Shown: positions 1 through 6,027, counted from the first letter of the stretch. The stretch is 7,172 nucleotides of DNA from JAJTFW01 sp031411335 (GCA_031411335.1 JANOAX010000153.1:1-7172), one strand, 5' to 3'. Notes: generated by a model not told the origin, from the sequence alone. Translations and numbers: made by a program.

Positions 1-1034
1 GCCATGGAATCAATGGGTTCCATCACTTGACCCGACCATTGAAATGTAATGTCTTCAATACTTGGAAAGCGCGTTTTAGTCCATTCTATAAGTTTTGTGT
101 ATCGGTCTTCCTCTTTAGTATTTTCATCGTCAGCCTGACCCGTACGGTGGTCTTCGCCACCGGCAATTAGTACATCATAGATATCATCATATTCAACCAA
201 ACGAACATAATGGTAGGGTTGCGATAACCATTTAGATTCATGATTTCCGGTATCCCACCACAAAGCGTATGGTAATTTCCCTTTAGGTACTTTAGCACCT
301 ATTACATAAGTGCGGTATGGCCATTGTTTGGTATGCATGGTAACCCAATCATTTACTGGCGTATTGGTAGCTACTACAATATGATTAGCTTTTACAACAT
401 AACCATTAGCTGTTGCTCCTTCTTTTGTTATATTTTCAGCTTTTGTTTGTGTATAAATGTTACCACCGAGTTGTATGAATGCTTCTGCCAGCCCTTTTAA
501 ATAAATTAAAATATGAAACTGTGCTTGTTCAGGAAATTTGATGCACCACTTGCCATCTTCTGCCTCAACACTAGGAACAGTATTCAACATCTCCGTTATC
601 AGCCCTGCTCTTTTGGTAGCCTCGTATTCTTTTTCTAGCGTTTCTTTTGTATCGGATGAATGTAAAAACAAATAGCCATTCACTCGTTTAAAATTGCAAT
701 CAATATGATGCATCTTAATGGTGTTTGCTATCCATTCAATCGCTTTCATATGGCTGTTAGCGGCTAATTGTGCAGTAGACTCATCATAAATTTTTTCCAA
801 TTCAAAATAGCGGTCATCAAGAGCACTAGTAAGATGAGCTGTGGTTCTACCTGATTCGCCACTTCCAATGTATCCATCTTCTACCAATACTACTTTTCGC
901 CCTTCTTTTGCAAGGCAATAAGCCGCAGTTAATCCAGATATACCTCCACCAATAACTAAAATGTCGGTATCAATATTATTATTTAATTTCTCATAAGAGA
1001 GCGGTTGGTTAACTTCATCAAACCAAACAGACAT
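1..1034 (-). CDS. FAD-dependent oxidoreductase (DAO/Rieske-type family), 3' end outside window
   Basis: Probable flavin amine/amino-acid-type oxidoreductase of the DAO superfamily; its substrate cannot be told from sequence. The frame is open from the ATG at 1034 to the window edge (344 residues seen). A Rossmann FAD-binding motif VIGGGISGL lies at residues 27-35, with the ribose-binding acidic residue E52 at the end of the second strand. GESGRTTAHLTSALDDRY (59-76) and GGEDHRTG (292-299) are characteristic of the subgroup that usually carries a C-terminal Rieske [2Fe-2S] domain. That domain would lie beyond position 1, so it is predicted and not seen. The visible part ends in WSGQVMEPIDSM, normal for this family shortly before the FAD domain closes. 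No signal peptide is visible, so it is probably cytoplasmic. The frame stays open upstream of the ATG to a TTG at 1100, and the extra residues look family-like (see findings). It lies 132 bp after the cupin gene on the same strand, possibly as one operon. Confidence 0.88.
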   Translation of the reverse strand, partial: MSVWFDEVNQPLSYEKLNNNIDTDILVIGGGISGLTAAYCLAKEGRKVVLVEDGYIGSGESGRTTAHLTSALDDRYFELEKIYDESTAQLAANSHMKAIEWIANTIKMHHIDCNFKRVNGYLFLHSSDTKETLEKEYEATKRAGLITEMLNTVPSVEAEDGKWCIKFPEQAQFHILIYLKGLAEAFIQLGGNIYTQTKAENITKEGATANGYVVKANHIVVATNTPVNDWVTMHTKQWPYRTYVIGAKVPKGKLPYALWWDTGNHESKWLSQPYHYVRLVEYDDIYDVLIAGGEDHRTGQADDENTKEEDRYTKLIEWTKTRFPSIEDITFQWSGQVMEPIDSM

Positions 1035-1166
1035 ATTTTCACCAGATGTTATGTGATGATTAAGAGGTTGAGTGGTGAATGCGTTTTCAGATATTTTCAA
1101 AATAATTTAATTTAGTGATTGATGTAAATATTTTTTTTGTCGAGTAATACTTCTTCAAGTAAACGG

Positions 1167-1574
1167 TTATTTATTTTCTTCCAATGTAGTAGTAAGCGTA
1201 AGTAAAAAAATGGTTTCTTCTTTAGCCTGCACACTATGTGGTATGCCCTTATGCAATGTCAACATTTGACCTTTGTTTAATTCAACCGTCTGTTCACTTG
1301 TTGTAAATTGAATTTGACCTTCCAGTATTTGTACGCTTATAATTCCGTCCGCTATATGCTTTTTCATTTCAGCATCTTTATGCAGCGCGATAAGCACTAT
1401 TCGCAAACCATCCGTTTTATAAACCGTTATGGCGTTGCGGTCGCTGTCTTTCCATGCCTTTTCCTCTCTAATCTGATTAGTGAAATTGCGAAGGTTAATA
1501 GTAACTAGCGGAGCATCCAAAAGTCGTTCTCCTTGCGGACGTTGTTTGGTAGCGTCATTAAATTTCTCATCCAT
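1167..1574 (-). CDS. small cupin-domain protein
   Basis: A 135-residue single-domain cupin, probably cytoplasmic; its ligand is unknown. The N-terminal 45 residues are polar and lack a signal peptide. The beta-barrel core runs from about residue 48 to 128. The second cupin motif is recognisable as GQMLTLHKGIPHSV (102-115), with H113 as the expected metal ligand. The first motif is weak: the usual HxH is replaced by KKHIADG (71-77), followed by the conserved LEG (84-86), leaving H73 and perhaps H65 as candidate ligands. Metal binding and enzymatic activity are therefore uncertain, and a sensor or binding role is possible. The ATG at 1574 follows an A-rich stretch without a Shine-Dalgarno sequence, usual in Bacteroidota. 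It is transcribed toward the FAD oxidoreductase, which begins 132 bp downstream. The upstream leader holds a small ORF and a hairpin. Confidence 0.85.
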   Translation of the reverse strand: MDEKFNDATKQRPQGERLLDAPLVTINLRNFTNQIREEKAWKDSDRNAITVYKTDGLRIVLIALHKDAEMKKHIADGIISVQILEGQIQFTTSEQTVELNKGQMLTLHKGIPHSVQAKEETIFLLTLTTTLEENK

Positions 1575-1597
1575 TTATTTTTGTTTTTAAAATTGTT

Positions 1598-1647
1598 CCG
1601 ATGTTTTAATTAAATTATTTAGTAAGCTGTTTAATAATTCACATCGG
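1598..1647 (-). promoter_or_regulatory. leader hairpin upstream of the cupin gene
   Basis: Inverted repeat with perfect 7-bp outer arms (CCGATGT at 1598-1604, ACATCGG at 1641-1647) and a second 7-bp inner stem (AATTATT at 1613-1619, AATAATT at 1633-1639). In the minus-strand transcript it ends 23 nt before the cupin ATG and starts 6 nt after the stop of a 15-codon ORF. It is followed by AACAATTTT, too weak a U-run for a confident terminator. It could be an attenuator or a translational control structure. This rests on base pairing alone. Confidence 0.4.
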
Positions 1648-1653
1648 CAGGAA

Positions 1654-1701
1654 TTATTGACAGTTGTAAAATCTCAAAATGCATTTTAAATGAGTTTGCA
1701 T
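1654..1701 (-). CDS. possible leader peptide (15 aa)
   Basis: Short ORF in the cupin leader encoding MQTHLKCILRFYNCQ. Its ATG at 1701 begins 7 nt after the TACTTTGG promoter box (1709-1716), so the mRNA would be leaderless or nearly so. Its stop lies 6 nt before the leader hairpin. It contains two Cys codons but no run of one regulatory amino acid. A chance ORF of this length is quite possible, so only its position between promoter and hairpin argues that it is real. Confidence 0.22.
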   Translation of the reverse strand: MQTHLKCILRFYNCQ

Positions 1702-1708
1702 CACGATA

Positions 1709-1777
1709 CCAAAGTAAATCTCTTAACGCTAATATTTATTATAAAATTTTTCAAATGAGTTACATAATTCACATATT
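1709..1777 (-). promoter_or_regulatory. promoter/activator module of the cupin operon (copy 1)
   Basis: Core box TACTTTGG at 1709-1716 (minus-strand reading) resembles the Bacteroidota -7 element TAnnTTTG with one base fewer in the spacer. An upstream 20-bp box at 1758-1777 (plus strand AGTTACATAATTCACATATT) matches the box upstream of the permease at 19 of 20 positions, at nearly the same distance from an identical core (41 versus 42 bp). TGTAAC at 1764-1759 has a degenerate second copy, TATAAT, 21 bp downstream at 1743-1738. The pattern suggests a tandem activator site two helical turns apart. Confidence 0.5.
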
Positions 1778-1792
1778 TGAATCATGTTTTTC

Positions 1793-1808
1793 TTAGAATT
1801 AATTCTAA
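1793..1808. repeat. perfect 16-bp palindrome
   Basis: TTAGAATTAATTCTAA is perfectly self-complementary, flanked by AT-rich sequence. It lies just upstream of the cupin promoter module, within the stretch from 1575 to 2214 that has no confident gene. It may be a binding site for a dimeric regulator. No adjacent regulator gene is visible. Confidence 0.35.
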
Positions 1809-2011
1809 TTTAAAATTTAAAACGCGGCTTTCAATTAGACAAATATTTTATTGAATTACTGTGGGCGAGCGTTTTATCGAAATAGTGACAGGTCTGGGGA
1901 TGAACATACAACATGTGCTGTTTGAAGCGTTCAGTGAAACATGAAACTCACTATGGCAGATCTATTACTATCGGTTTTTCTACCTTTCCTTAATATTGTC
2001 CATCGTGAAAT
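1809..2011. other. intergenic stretch without a recognised gene
   Basis: From about 1860 the composition becomes visibly less AT-rich than the flanks, which hints at former coding sequence. On the plus strand there is a short frame from GTG 1861 to TGA 1944 (27 codons). It overlaps by 4 bp a frame from ATG 1941 to TGA 2024 (27 codons), which in turn overlaps the doubtful 61-residue ORF at 2012. None of the peptides is recognisable. A decayed gene with frameshifts is one reading and chance is another. Confidence 0.3.
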
Positions 2012-2197
2012 TTGCGCGAATTGAAGCGACGTTCAAAATATCAACGTCTTAAAGGAGATTATTTTGATAGCTCGCTAAAGCCTGGATGTATTGACCAAAT
2101 GCAAAACGAACGATATTATAGTGAAAAGATTATACTAATTTGTTTCCTTTTTCTTGCATATGCTGTTTGCATATTTTCAATAATTAAATTATTGTAG
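2012..2197 (+). CDS. doubtful small ORF with a C-terminal membrane segment
   Basis: A 61-codon frame starting at TTG, directly preceded in frame by a TGA at 2006-2008. The N-terminal half is basic and polar (RELKRRSKYQRLKGDYF). The last 24 residues (about 38-61) are strongly hydrophobic (IILICFLFLAYAVCIFSIIKLL), so a tail-anchored small membrane protein is conceivable. It has no ATG start, no recognised family, and is the only plus-strand candidate among minus-strand genes, ending 17 bp from the convergent doxX stop. It may be the tail of a decayed gene that began near 1861. Confidence 0.25.
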   Translation: MRELKRRSKYQRLKGDYFDSSLKPGCIDQMQNERYYSEKIILICFLFLAYAVCIFSIIKLL

Positions 2198-2214
2198 AAC
2201 ATAGCGGAAAAAAT

Positions 2215-2631
2215 CTATCGTTTATAAATATAATTATCAATTGAATATTTTCCACCTCCAGCAAGAGCGATAACAAAATAGATGGTAGTATAAAGTAAAG
2301 CCAATTCTTTTTCTCCAAAACTATCGTCTGCATGAACTATAAAAGCTGCAATCAACATAGTAATAAGCAAGGGAATTGCTGAATACCGTGTAGCCAATCC
2401 CAATATCAAAAAGATGGAACATAACACTTCTGCAAAAACAACAAGTGCAATGGAAGCAGTAACACCTAGTCCTATTGGATCAGCAAACTTTATGGGATCA
2501 TCTCCAAATAGTTTTAAAAACTTACCCATGCCATGTGTCAACATAAATCCTCCTGCTGCTATACGAAGTAGTAGCAATGCGAAGTCAATGTTCTTCGGAT
2601 AATTGCCAGGATTGAAAATAGATTTAGTCAT
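2215..2631 (-). CDS. DoxX family membrane protein
   Basis: A 138-residue integral inner-membrane protein of the DoxX family. Four hydrophobic segments are visible at about residues 17-36, 55-78, 84-100 and 108-124. Family landmarks are LLLRIAAGGFMLTHGMGK (20-37), the acidic E68 inside the second segment followed by LILGLATRYSAIP (75-87), and GGGKYSIDNYI (125-135). DoxX proteins were named from a thiosulfate:quinone oxidoreductase subunit, but most members, including short bacterial ones such as this, have no proven reaction, and links to redox or thiol stress are inferred. The length is usual. It starts at ATG 2631 and appears to have its own promoter overlapping the end of the permease gene, so it need not depend on permease transcription. 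Its 3' end faces a doubtful plus-strand ORF 17 bp away. Confidence 0.9.
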   Translation of the reverse strand: MTKSIFNPGNYPKNIDFALLLLRIAAGGFMLTHGMGKFLKLFGDDPIKFADPIGLGVTASIALVVFAEVLCSIFLILGLATRYSAIPLLITMLIAAFIVHADDSFGEKELALLYTTIYFVIALAGGGKYSIDNYIYKR

Positions 2632-2666
2632 TTGATTTATCTTTTAAGAGATCCAATAGATGTACA

Positions 2667-2682
2667 ATTTTCGTACGCAAAT
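2667..2682. promoter_or_regulatory. imperfect palindrome at the doxX transcription start
   Basis: attttcgtacgcaaat is a 16-bp dyad with one mismatched pair, centred on CGTACG. It overlaps the proposed -7 element at 2678-2685 and would cover the start site, as expected for a repressor operator. A nearby GTAC in tgtaca (2661-2666) adds to the symmetric look of the region. Confidence 0.35.
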
Positions 2683-2710
2683 GTATATAGAAAGTAATAA
2701 AGGCTTCAAT
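2678..2710 (-). promoter_or_regulatory. Bacteroidota-type promoter for doxX
   Basis: On the minus strand TACATTTG (2685-2678) matches the -7 consensus TAnnTTTG exactly. ATTG (2710-2707) lies 21 bp upstream, within the usual range for the -33 TTTG/TTG element. The expected start site near 2672 leaves a leader of about 40 nt before ATG 2631. The -33 element overlaps the stop codon of the upstream permease gene. Confidence 0.5.
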
Positions 2711-3923
2711 GTTCCTTTACCAAACTATAAATAGTGTACCCCAGCAATAAAAGTGTGGTCAGAATTCCCAATACACTTATAACGGGAATATTTTTTATGT
2801 TCAATGGAATGCGATAGGGTCTAGGCATTTCTTTTTGGCTGATCCGTAATACAATCACCGAAAGGTTTACCACAATAAAAGTGATGAAAATAAACACGGT
2901 CGCAATACGGGCAATGATTTCGATATTGCCGATTAAGGCAAAACCACCCATCAGCAAAAGAATTAAAACAAGCGCAGCAAGTGGTGTTTTGCTTTTAGGT
3001 GAAACATAGGAAAACATCTTTAGTGCTTTTGTTTCTTTGGATATGTTAAGTAAAACACGTGAACTTCCTACCATGTTAGAAAGAATGGTGTTACTCGTAG
3101 CAAATAATGCAATCACCGAAATGATGATAACGCCCGTTTGGCCGTAGTCTTTGCCGATTATATTTGCTAATGGACTCGAGGATTTTCCTAATTCGGGATA
3201 GGGGATTACACTAACGGCACTAATGGCTACCAAACTATAGATCACTATTACAATAGCACTTGCTGCGAATAAAGCTTTTGGAATTTATTTTTCGGGATCT
3301 TTTGTTTCTTCTGCCAGTTTTACTATTTCTTCGAAACCAATGTATGCAAAAAAAGCAAGAGCCGATGCAGCTAAAATTCCGTCGTACCCTTCGGGTGGTG
3401 CTTCCATATAATTTACTTCACCGAGGTAGGGAAAAGCCGCATAGATTACAAAGAATAATCCTCCCGCTTCAATGATCGTAAAAATGATATTGACAATTGA
3501 AGAGCTTCTAATACCAGTAGCATTTACTCCAAAAAGTAGTACAATTATTCCCATTGCACTTAACATTACATGAATGCCTGTAAGTCCGCTTAGGTATCCT
3601 GCAAAACCGATGGCTACTGTTGCTCCGCTGATGATACCATTTAAGGAAATAGTGATGCCTAAAAATACGCCTACTTTTTTACCGAATGCTTTTTTAGCAT
3701 ATTCATATTCCCCGCCTGCTTTTGGAAAAGCCGCACTCAATTCTGCATAAGAAAAAGCGGTGAATAAAGCCGAAACTGCAGCGATTAAAAACGAAAGCCA
3801 AATAAAATTTCCTGACAGACCCGCCACCTTGCCGATGAGGGTATAAATACCGGCACCAAGTATTGAACCTACTCCGAAAAATATGCATTCAGTAAGCCCT
3901 AACGTTCTTTTTAATTCTGCCAT
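2706..3923 (-). pseudogene. APC-family amino acid permease interrupted by an in-frame TAA
   Basis: A single reading frame of 406 codons with one internal stop, TAA at 3287-3285 (codon 213). Before it come about six membrane segments, starting with the substrate-binding motif GVGSILGAGIY in segment 1, and FFAYIGFEEIVKLAEETKDPEK at the cytoplasmic end of segment 6. After it the family sequence continues in the same frame as IPKALF and segment 7, then about four more segments to VKEH. The break falls inside the conserved ETKxPEKxIPKA loop, so a single substitution (AAA or CAA to TAA) explains it. About 11 segments are seen, where 12 or more is usual. Intact homologues import or exchange amino acids across the inner membrane. 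Internal re-start at GTG 3245 is possible, but no ribosome binding site is seen. Half-transporters are unlikely to work, so this is a pseudogene unless the stop is a sequencing error or is read through. Confidence 0.85.
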
Positions 3924-3948
3924 CTGTCGTTACTGCCGTTTAACTTTG

Positions 3949-4018
3949 CCAAAGTAGTCTATTTCTAAAGAAATGAATGTTACAAAATCTCATAAAAAAG
4001 TTACATTATTCACATATT
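3949..4018 (-). promoter_or_regulatory. promoter/activator module of the permease gene (copy 2)
   Basis: Core TACTTTGG at 3949-3956 lies 25 bp upstream of ATG 3923. The 20-bp upstream box at 3999-4018 (plus strand AGTTACATTATTCACATATT) differs at one position from the box before the cupin gene. Two TGTAAC hexamers (4005-4000 and 3984-3979, minus strand) are exactly 21 bp apart, consistent with a tandem site on one face of the helix. The core also sits in a dyad, ACTTTG-C-CAAAGT (3943-3955). Confidence 0.5.
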
Positions 4019-4042
4019 GTTAATCGGATTAGTTACCTCATT

Positions 4043-4078
4043 AAGCACTTCAAAAATTGATTTGAATAGGAAGTGCTT
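4043..4078. terminator. hairpin between the DHFR-like gene and the permease
   Basis: Perfect 9-bp arms, AAGCACTTC (4043-4051) and GAAGTGCTT (4070-4078), enclose an 18-nt loop that could form a smaller stem (CAAA/TTTG). It follows the DHFR-like stop by 14 bp, where a terminator is expected. The T-run (tttt) is on the plus-strand side, though, so for the minus-strand transcript it would be a hairpin without a U-tail. It may serve as an mRNA 3'-end stabiliser instead. Confidence 0.45.
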
Positions 4079-4092
4079 TTATGGATTCGTTG

Positions 4093-4668
4093 TTATTGTC
4101 TGTCCACAGTGTAATTCAGTTCAGTGACTCCGCATGCAAATTGTTGAGTAGTTATTAGGTTTAGTTTTATTTTTTCTTTAATGTCTACAAACAAGGGGAT
4201 ACCTCTTCCAAGAATGATGGGATTAACAAATAGCCAGTAGCCATCAATTAAGTTCAGTTGGATGAGTGAATGTGTTGCTGTTGGACTACCAAAAAGTAAG
4301 ATGTCTTTACCTGCCTTTTGTTTTATTTCATTTATATTTTCTGTAAGGTTGTCGCTAATAATTTTAGTGTTAGTCAGACCTTCATCCTGATTCAATGTTT
4401 TTGATAAAACAATTTTGTGAACCTTGCTATACCATTTAGAATGTTCAATATCGTGCTTGGTCGCTGTTGGCTTAGTTCCTGCAGTTGGCCAGTAACTTTC
4501 CATCATCTGATAAGTCACTCGTCCATATAATGCCGTGTCGCCTTCGATTATCCTTTTACCGACATGATCAAAAATTTCTGCATCAACTTTAATCCAATCC
4601 ATTTCTCCGTTCGGTCCTGCAACAAACCCGTCAAGCGAGATGTGCATAAATGAAATTATTTTTTTCAT
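4093..4668 (-). CDS. dihydrofolate reductase family protein (RibD C-terminal domain type)
   Basis: A 191-residue protein of the small DHFR/RibD-C fold group related to Bacillus YwjB and YyaP. The N-terminus MKKIISFMHISLDGFVAGPNGEMDWI (listed here in part: SLDGFVAG, 11-18) is the standard family opening, which is why the ATG at 4668 is preferred over the in-frame ATG at 4707. YGRVTYQMMESYWP (48-61) and ILLFGSPTATHSLIQ (123-137) form the predicted NADPH-binding side. LIDGYWLFVNPIILGRG (140-156) is the conserved late strand-turn. These proteins are predicted NAD(P)H-dependent reductases, but physiological substrates are mostly unknown and true folate reduction should not be assumed. No signal peptide, so cytoplasmic. 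It is probably monocistronic, with its own promoter at 4737-4765 and a hairpin after the stop. Confidence 0.87.
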   Translation of the reverse strand: MKKIISFMHISLDGFVAGPNGEMDWIKVDAEIFDHVGKRIIEGDTALYGRVTYQMMESYWPTAGTKPTATKHDIEHSKWYSKVHKIVLSKTLNQDEGLTNTKIISDNLTENINEIKQKAGKDILLFGSPTATHSLIQLNLIDGYWLFVNPIILGRGIPLFVDIKEKIKLNLITTQQFACGVTELNYTVDRQ

Positions 4669-4736
4669 ACTTGCTAATTTTATATTATTTCCTATGCATT
4701 GTTGCATCCATTTTACGCTTATGATTTAAGGTTTAA

Positions 4737-4765
4737 AGCATAACGAAAGAGACGAGTTTGGTCAA
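4737..4765 (-). promoter_or_regulatory. candidate promoter of the DHFR-like gene
   Basis: On the minus strand TTGACC (4765-4760) and TATGCT (4742-4737) are separated by 17 bp, close to the general sigma-70 pattern. Read in Bacteroidota terms, TTG is followed 20 bp later by TATGCTTT, a partial TAnnTTTG match. The leader to ATG 4668 would be about 60 nt. Confidence 0.4.
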
Positions 4766-4850
4766 GATAGAATTACTCAGCTAAAGGCGAGTAATAAATT
4801 TATTTAACAGGCAAGGCTGTAATTTTCCGAAGTGTATTTATTAGATCATT

Positions 4851-5975
4851 TTATTCTTTAATAAATTTTAACGTTGGCGTCGATTTTTCATCTATGCGCA
4901 AGAAAAATACTCCGCTAGAAAAATCTGATAATTCAATAGCTGTATGCTCAGTATTTATTTTACCTTTTATAATCATTTTTCCAATATTATCATAAACAAT
5001 ATAAATGGAACCTAGCAATTTCGAATCAGCTTTTAAATTGATTTCACTTGTGGCAGGATTTGGAAACAAACGAGCTAATAATTTGTTTTCCTCTTTAATA
5101 CTGGAAACTGTTCCACAAGAAATATTGTTTTGAAAAAATGAAGCGGTAGAATTAATATTCATGGAATCATTTTTTACAATGTTGCAATAACAAGAATCAT
5201 TATTTAAAGATAAATTCAACCATGCGAACACTAAATTTCCAACATTTCCATTGTTTGTAGATGGAGCTAATGGTGTGCTGTGATTTCCGCCAACAATTTC
5301 AAATAGTAATTTCTCTGTTGTATTTGGTGTATAATTATAATGAACATTAGCGTGCTGTGCTGGTGGTGCAGTTGGATCCACCTGGCCGCTTAAAATAAAT
5401 AAAGGGGAGGTATGATTTAGGCTGGCTGGAGTTAAGGTACCTGGATCTAACCATGGCGCAATAGCAAAAACCGCATTTATTCTGGAATCTAGTTTTGCAG
5501 CTAATTGTGCGCCACCGCCACCCATCGACCATCCACCTACTGCAATTTTTGAAGTATCAATATTTTGATAGAGTGGTGAGGCCATTCTATTGTTTTCTTG
5601 CCGCATGGTTTCCATCCCATCTAAAAGTGCTAGGGCTCTAATATTTGGATAATCTAATATGCTATTAGTTCCAATGGTCATACAAACAAAACCTCGAGAG
5701 GCAAAAAATCGAGCCCATGGGGCTATAGAACTCTGTGTTGCTAAGAACCCAGGAACTAAAACAATGCTTTTGAAATTTCCTACGAGTGTGGATGGATAAT
5801 ACAGAGTGGCGCCATTATAGTCAGGCCCGTTCCGTAATCCGTTTGCTTCCGTTAAGGAGTCAATGGAGATGGGATTGAAGTTGCTAATAGAATTTACAGA
5901 TACACCCGTACATTGGCTGAATGTACATTGTATTAATGTGAATGTAATAAGAAGGGTTAGAAATATTTTTTTCAT
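4851..5975 (-). CDS. secreted PETase/cutinase-like polyesterase with T9SS tail
   Basis: A 374-residue exported alpha/beta hydrolase, predicted to cleave ester bonds in polyesters, cutin-like or lipid substrates. A signal peptide spans residues 1-21, ending FSQ before C22; LIQC at 14-17 is a poor lipobox. The core contains YYP (59-61), LVPGFLATQSS (73-83), the nucleophile elbow GWSMGGGG (148-155, Ser150), APW (173-175), Asp200 in GQVDPTAP, and His232 in GGNHS, giving a complete Ser-Asp-His triad. Phe77 and Met151 would form the oxyanion hole. Cys at 262, 264 and 287 may replace the C-terminal disulfide of cutinases. Residues 301-374 are a type IX sorting domain, starting LFPNPATSE and ending KFIKE, so the enzyme is released or surface-bound via T9SS. 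The closest known relatives in kind are the marine Bacteroidota esterases PET27 and PET30. It appears monocistronic. The only SD-like sequence (GAGGAG, 6001-5996) is 20 nt from the ATG, too far. Activity on PET itself is an inference. Confidence 0.88.
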   Translation of the reverse strand: MKKIFLTLLITFTLIQCTFSQCTGVSVNSISNFNPISIDSLTEANGLRNGPDYNGATLYYPSTLVGNFKSIVLVPGFLATQSSIAPWARFFASRGFVCMTIGTNSILDYPNIRALALLDGMETMRQENNRMASPLYQNIDTSKIAVGGWSMGGGGAQLAAKLDSRINAVFAIAPWLDPGTLTPASLNHTSPLFILSGQVDPTAPPAQHANVHYNYTPNTTEKLLFEIVGGNHSTPLAPSTNNGNVGNLVFAWLNLSLNNDSCYCNIVKNDSMNINSTASFFQNNISCGTVSSIKEENKLLARLFPNPATSEINLKADSKLLGSIYIVYDNIGKMIIKGKINTEHTAIELSDFSSGVFFLRIDEKSTPTLKFIKE

Positions 5976-6027
5976 ATTTTTTTAAATTAAATTTTCTCCT
6001 CATTTAGCATTAAGGAATAGGTCCTAT

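Noticed and set aside
1308..1508. 66-codon plus-strand frame
   Set aside because: Lies entirely antisense inside the well-supported cupin gene; the peptide has no recognisable character.
2414..2602. 62-codon plus-strand frame
   Set aside because: Antisense shadow of the DoxX gene.
2706..3245. C-terminal half of the permease as a separate gene
   Set aside because: It is in frame with the first half, begins at a GTG inside a membrane segment, and has no ribosome binding site.
3260..3475. 71-codon plus-strand frame across the permease stop
   Set aside because: Antisense to permease coding sequence that continues in one frame on both sides; its basic, leucine-rich peptide fits the complement of membrane segments.
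3703..3888. 61-codon minus-strand frame
   Set aside because: Out-of-frame shadow inside the N-terminal half of the permease.
4669..4707. Longer start for the DHFR-like protein, adding 13 residues
   Set aside because: The extra residues are unlike the family, whose N-terminus begins MKKIISF or similar; the shorter start fits.
4793..4804. AATAAATTTATT palindrome between the DHFR-like and polyesterase genes
   Set aside because: Only A and T in an AT-rich spacer; expected by chance and without GC pairs to act as a terminator.
5347..5532. 61-codon minus-strand frame
   Set aside because: Out-of-frame shadow inside the polyesterase gene, over the catalytic region.
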